Source of the DNA: Antedon mediterranea
Lineage: Eukaryota > Echinodermata > Crinoidea > Comatulida > Antedonidae
DNA length: 64,000 bases
Assembly: GCF_964355755.1 (NCBI RefSeq)
Contig: NC_092670.1
Location: 15,251,201-15,315,200, forward strand
Direction: 5' to 3'
Part shown: piece after piece, positions 59,468-64,000 of the stretch
How the letters are laid out: each line of letters begins with the position of its first letter
Position numbering within the stretch: the stretch's first letter is position 1
Made by a program: the position numbers and the translations under genes
The notes under the pieces: model-generated
Told to the model about the DNA's origin: nothing
The model's database searches: none
Seen by the model: only the letters and a program-made list of their open reading frames with translations

Positions 59468-60345
59468 GTGCGGTCGGGTGGTTCAGTTTCAGCGCCAGAA
59501 CCAATTACGTGCGGAGTGCCTCATGGTACTAAATTAAATGATTTGCTCAACAATGTACTAGATAGATGGAAATTTGTTGATGACCTGACGATTGGCGAGG
59601 TGATTTCATTACGGGGACCTGAAGATTGTTCGATTCAAAGCAACCTTGATGCTCTTTCCAGCTGGTGTGTGGAGAATTATGCAAAACCAAATCCTGTAAA
59701 GTTTCAAGTGATGCGTGTTATTTTTTTTTTTGTGTAATGTAAAAGTGACCTCAAGTTGGACATGCAGATATAAGTCGTTTCCAAGGCATCACGTCGACTA
59801 TATATGCTATACATTCTGACGCGTTTTGGAGCCCCAAAACGATGACCTGGTTTTTACTTTTACAACATACATTCGTCCTTTACTTGCTTACTTATGCCAG
59901 TCCTCTTTGACATAACTCGATCACCAATAAACAGAGTGATCAACTTATTTTATCCAAAAGCGTGTTGTGAAACTTATTATTGGATATAAAAACTGATTAG
60001 TTAGTTACGCAAAATCACTTGAAACCCTCATAACCCAGCATAGACGTCAGGTTCTCTTTATAACTTTAAGAAGGTTGGTAAACAGCATATGAAATTTGGT
60101 ATTGTAAAAGGAGTCTAAGGAGTGATATATTTTTTAAACAGCATATATGTCTTTATATTCATGCATTAGGTATTCTAGTTGGATAGTGACAGTAGTGATA
60201 CACATTATTACGCAATCAATTTCCTCCTTTTTTATATTTTTTTATCATTGGTTTTATACTTTTTTACAAATTTTAATATTGAACAAATGTAAATATCTTT
60301 GTAATTCAGCTAAGGCTGCGATAATGATATTGAAATAAATGAAAT
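59468..60345 (+). pseudogene. Decayed LINE RT with 3' end
   Basis: The open frame 59468-59737 reads CGVPHGTKLND, then after a deletion RWKFVDDLTIGE (catalytic VDD), and LSSWCVENYAKPNPVKFQVM. Further on NKQSDQLI- and RVVKLIIGY-like fragments occur in shifting frames. The 3' end CAGCTAAGGCTGCGATAATG and ATTGAAATAAATGAAATAAA at 60,305-60,345 matches the tail at 23,971-24,025. The RT has lost the segment between motifs and is dead. Confidence 0.7.
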
Positions 60346-62074
60346 AAAAAAAAAATTAAAAAAAATTATTGAAACTGAAAATTGTTTTTGGTTTTTAGTG
60401 TAAATTTAAAAACATAACAAATGGATCCCTGTTGGTGCTAACCTGATCATAATTTTTACTGTTATTATAAACATTAGCTAAAATGTATTTAAATCATCAT
60501 GGAGGATATTTTTGTCTCAGATACTAATAAAGGTTGTTTGATAAACCATATAGACATCACCACACACACAACAGTGCAATAACTATATGGTAATGAATAA
60601 GTGTATTATTTTTATTTTTTATTTTCCATATAGTATTTTAAAATTAGATTGTTTTAAATAATCATCAAGTTATGAATTATAAATAATATTATATCAAATA
60701 TAGTATATACAACTTTATTGTGATACAAGTTCAGTAGGCCTACCTACACACATATAACATTTAGAATGTTGAATCAGCTTTAAAACTCTTTAAAAAAAAC
60801 TTATCTATCGTATAAAACAGTAAAATATAGCCCAGTACCGTATTGTAAATAAATGTAGGAACCTTTCAGTAAATAGTATGTACAATATTAATGTATTAAT
60901 TTTGTAACTACGGAAGCGTATTGCTGCCAACCAAAACAAATAAATAAATAAAAGTCGGACATTATCTCATAATGTATCATTAATTAGCTTAACATGTCCA
61001 ATATGTGATGCTTTTACTCTACCAATGCTTTTGGTCAAACCATGGATAAGTAGTTCAGATAATTCTCCATAGTCAAAAGCATCCATTTTTAGAAGACTGG
61101 AAATTGACATACTAATTTAAAGACGATAGAAGACACGAAACCATTTTCACATTGTATGCACGATGTTCGGCACAATGCCGTATTTTCAACATTTTGATAA
61201 ATGAGCCAACTTCCAAATATCAAATTAAACTCTATATTTACGGTGGTAAAAAGACAACATTTTGAAGTTTTGTTTTAACATGTGCACACAACCACAACCT
61301 GTTTGACCTACTCTGAAATAATTTTGTTAATAATAATAATAATAACACTAATAATAATAATAATAATAATAATAATATTTATTCGGTCATCAATGTAAAA
61401 ATAACCAGGAATGAATGTTATGTAAAAAGAACGTAACACGATAGTATAGGCATAGACCTACTACTGGTAGGCCAGGTATCAGGTGCTAGCTAACGCTATG
61501 CTAATAACATTGATCACAATTTTACAAAAGTGTAGGCCTACGTACACCACGTATCTTAAAAGTTAGTATTTAGTACCACAGCAAGCGTGACATTAATACT
61601 TACGTTAGCAACGTAACCTCTTACCTCGTAACAATTAAACAAATATCTCAATGAGTTGTTGAGTTGAAATGATATTGTATATTAAGTGGTTGTGATTCTA
61701 TAGTATTTATGATCGTTACACCGAGGGGTGAAGGTAAAACGGCTTATTATGACAACATTTTTATTTAAACAAATCACAACACTCCATGCCCTCGGCCAGG
61801 CCCGGCAAACTCATCATATATGAAAATATATTTCCTCTTCACTAATAAAAGTAAAGTTCGTTGGCTAAATCCAGATGTTATTTTGAATACTATTTAAAAT
61901 GTATGCATTAGTTCTCATTTCAGGCATGTTTATTAAAGAGCTGAGATTCTTTACGGTTTTCCCTTTTTGTTTTATGTTTTAAAGTTCCTTAGAAAATTAA
62001 ACGAATAATTAATAGATGCTTGATTCCAACGATCTATAAAAAGACCAAATCCAATATCAATCTTATATAATAAC
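60346..62074. other. Gene-free AT-rich stretch
   Basis: No supported gene. A (TAA)n microsatellite runs at 61,328-61,378. Two GTAGGCCTAC palindromes at about 60,737 and 61,532. Confidence 0.5.
61328..61378. repeat. (TAA)n microsatellite
   Basis: Tandem TAA/AAT triplets with one interruption (AACACTAA). Confidence 0.8.
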
Positions 62075-63220
62075 AAGAAATATTTCTTACATAAAACGCT
62101 GCTCGCTTATTGAAAAATATTTTTTATTTCAAATGTTTTTGAATGTGTCATTTTATTGTCACATAATAGTTATTTTACCTGAAAAAAATGTAATTTAAAG
62201 CAACAAATACTTAAATTGTCTGTCAGACAATGGTTTTTGGGTTTCTTTTCTCTTTTTATATGTGAATACATTTTAGTTTTTGTTACAGAAGCGAATACTC
62301 AATTTCTGTCACTTTAGTTAATTTTATTGCTAAGGTCAAGTCTGGGGTTCACTTCATAACCCTAGATATTTCAAGTGTGAAGTATCCTATTAAAAACACA
62401 AACTTTAATGGACTGTTTCGATAATAATTCAATGAATATCTGACAGTGAATATACCAGAAATGCTTTGGGATTTGTAATTTTAGCATGACATGTCCTAAT
62501 AGACTCTTTTTCCAGACGTTTTTTTGGGTCTACTGTAGCAGCTGGAATCAATAAATTATAGTGGAGTTTCCATTTTCGCAAAACTGTCGTCCTTAGAACT
62601 ATAACTGCTGCTTGTTTTAGCCTCTGATTGAGTAGTCCTAATGGGACGTAGCTGGCTAGAGCAGCAGCGTGAAAAAGGTGTAGTAGATACCTTCATATTT
62701 GTACTGAGACTAAATGTATTTTCCTACTTTAGAAGAAAGAAGGAACTGATTTGGTGGAGGCCTCTATATTTATAGAAAATGCGTGTGAGGTGATTCAATA
62801 ATTTACACAAGGCAGCCAAGTAAAGTTGCAACACGATTTGTTCCGATTGGAATCAATTAACAGTTCAATCCTTCTCAGCTAAATTGAGGGACCTTCCTCA
62901 AGGACTAAAGGGTCTCTGCCAAGTTTAGTATTCTACTACCTATATAATTAGAGGCCTTTCGGGCAAAATAATAGGACAATGCTGTAATTTTACTTTCCTA
63001 TTGTTTATTTTCTCCCAATAGAATGTTTCTCCACGGTAATGGGGTGCTGCTTGCGTTGTCTGAGAAAGTGCACATAGTAACACCAATAAACCCACCAATC
63101 GCATAGTGAATCAAGCTTTAGGCCTACATATATTAAAAACATGAATCAAAATACTTTAAATGTATTCCACCACAAATAGTAACAAAATTTGTGTTGTCAA
63201 TATGTTGTTTAAGTCAAGTA
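62075..63220. repeat. Dispersed repeat R1, longest copy
   Basis: About 1.15 kb from AAGAAATATTTCTT (a 14-bp palindrome) to TTTAAGTCAAGT. Related copies at 31,922-32,880 and 50,316-50,915. It contains AATTGTCTGTCAGACAAT, another palindrome. No open frame of note; transposon class unknown. Confidence 0.65.
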
Positions 63221-64000
63221 CATGTGTAGTAGACATTCTATGCATTATTTAATATTAGCCCAAAGTAGCCATATATCATACAATGACCGTATAAACAGTG
63301 ATACCTTTCTGCGTCCTACCATCCAATTATTAAATTATTAATAATAATTCAATTCAATTTATTCCGGATTTTACAAAACATACAATAACACATGCACCAC
63401 ACATGCTAGACCCGGGGGACTCCTTCAGCGAACTCAATCGCTTTCGATGGAACGTCTTAGTCTGCAGTGACACACTTTTACAAATTTTAAATAACTAAAA
63501 TTAATATGTCACTTTATTAAGTCCCAGATCCGAGGGAATCTAATTAATGTACTGTTAAAGAAAGCATTAGTTCTAGATTTGGTGTGTGAATTTTAGGTGA
63601 TCAAAACTATATATTAAATCAGGGAGTTGTAAAATAAATTTTTCTTATTTTACAACTCCCTGATTAAATTAACAAAGTATGTCAATAGATTATTCGTAAT
63701 TCGGTTCGTTAAATCATTATTAGGGCCGATTGGCTGAGTTTGTGCGAGTCTCTCGGGGCCGTGTTCACTCGGGCCTTACATAAACTCTCAACCCGATTCC
63801 ACATCATTCAACAGCAATAATAATGCCATAGTATAAGTAATTTTGTATGCCTACGTTCTTTAAATAAAGTGTGATGTTAACATTACGAGAAGGCTACCAG
63901 CAATTAATATTGTATTAGAAAATAATACACTTAGCCTTTTCGCTGTTGTAAAAGATTGCCTTCCGGATCACCTCGTCTTGAAAATGTTGCCAACGTGGTG
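63221..64000. other. Right end of the window, no gene seen
   Basis: AT-rich with a strong hairpin at 63,617-63,665 and TGGCTGAGT/GGGCC-type sequence near 63,730-63,780 that resembles no gene I can name. Confidence 0.4.
63617..63665. repeat. 21-bp perfect hairpin
   Basis: AATCAGGGAGTTGTAAAATA plus A (63617-63637) is perfectly complementary to 63645-63665 across a 7-nt loop. Possibly a tiny foldback element; no target duplication is clear. Confidence 0.7.

Noticed and set aside
61328-61378. CRISPR-like or other programmed repeat array
   Set aside because: Simple triplet microsatellite without spacers; no CRISPR array anywhere in this eukaryotic window.

Overview
The window is AT-rich, intron-rich animal DNA: GT-AG introns, AATAAA signals, and many non-LTR, Penelope-like and DNA transposons. 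A palindromic AGGCCTA/TAGGCCT word recurs about 30 times by eye, and one retrotransposon carries a 2A-like peptide. Together these suggest a marine invertebrate, possibly an echinoderm or other invertebrate deuterostome; I infer this and cannot prove it.

The only host genes I can support are a tandem, minus-strand cluster of one secreted protein family. From right to left these are copy C (58,557-47,383), copy B (45,751-36,682), copy A (21,069-7,374), a relic last exon (3,304-3,020) and the first two coding exons of a further copy, here copy 0 (1,558-142), which leaves the window. I derived exons by hand from splice sites and reading phase. Every phase joins: 2,361 coding nt (786 aa) for A and for B, 3,045 nt (1,014 aa) for C. 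Each protein has a signal peptide, an N-terminal module starting [TS]HYRGGTFY, middle modules, a C-terminal zona pellucida (ZP) domain with paired cysteines, an RRRR furin-like site and a short tail with no membrane segment. Function is unknown; secreted ZP proteins usually polymerise into extracellular coats.

Copies A and B share a block of about 12 kb (3,567-~15,640 and 32,882-~44,950) at about 99% identity by eye. This drops to roughly 90% within exon 2. Copy C lacks intron 1 and carries an in-frame duplication of the five-exon cassette E6-E10.

The rest is transposon-derived. Intron 1 of copy A holds a decayed LINE with a 2A-like motif and PHD-like finger, itself split by a Helitron-like element with no target duplication. 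Between A and B lie a nearly intact LINE (24,026-29,265) split by a 591-bp MITE-like insertion, another LINE 3' fragment, a Penelope-like fragment with GIY-YIG endonuclease and a minimal hammerhead ribozyme, a Helitron-like fragment and a dispersed repeat ending at the duplication breakpoint. Introns of copy C hold a second Helitron-like copy, a 5S rRNA-derived sequence and TTA-flanked MITEs. The last 5 kb (59-64 kb) contains decayed LINE and repeat sequence and no host gene I can support.
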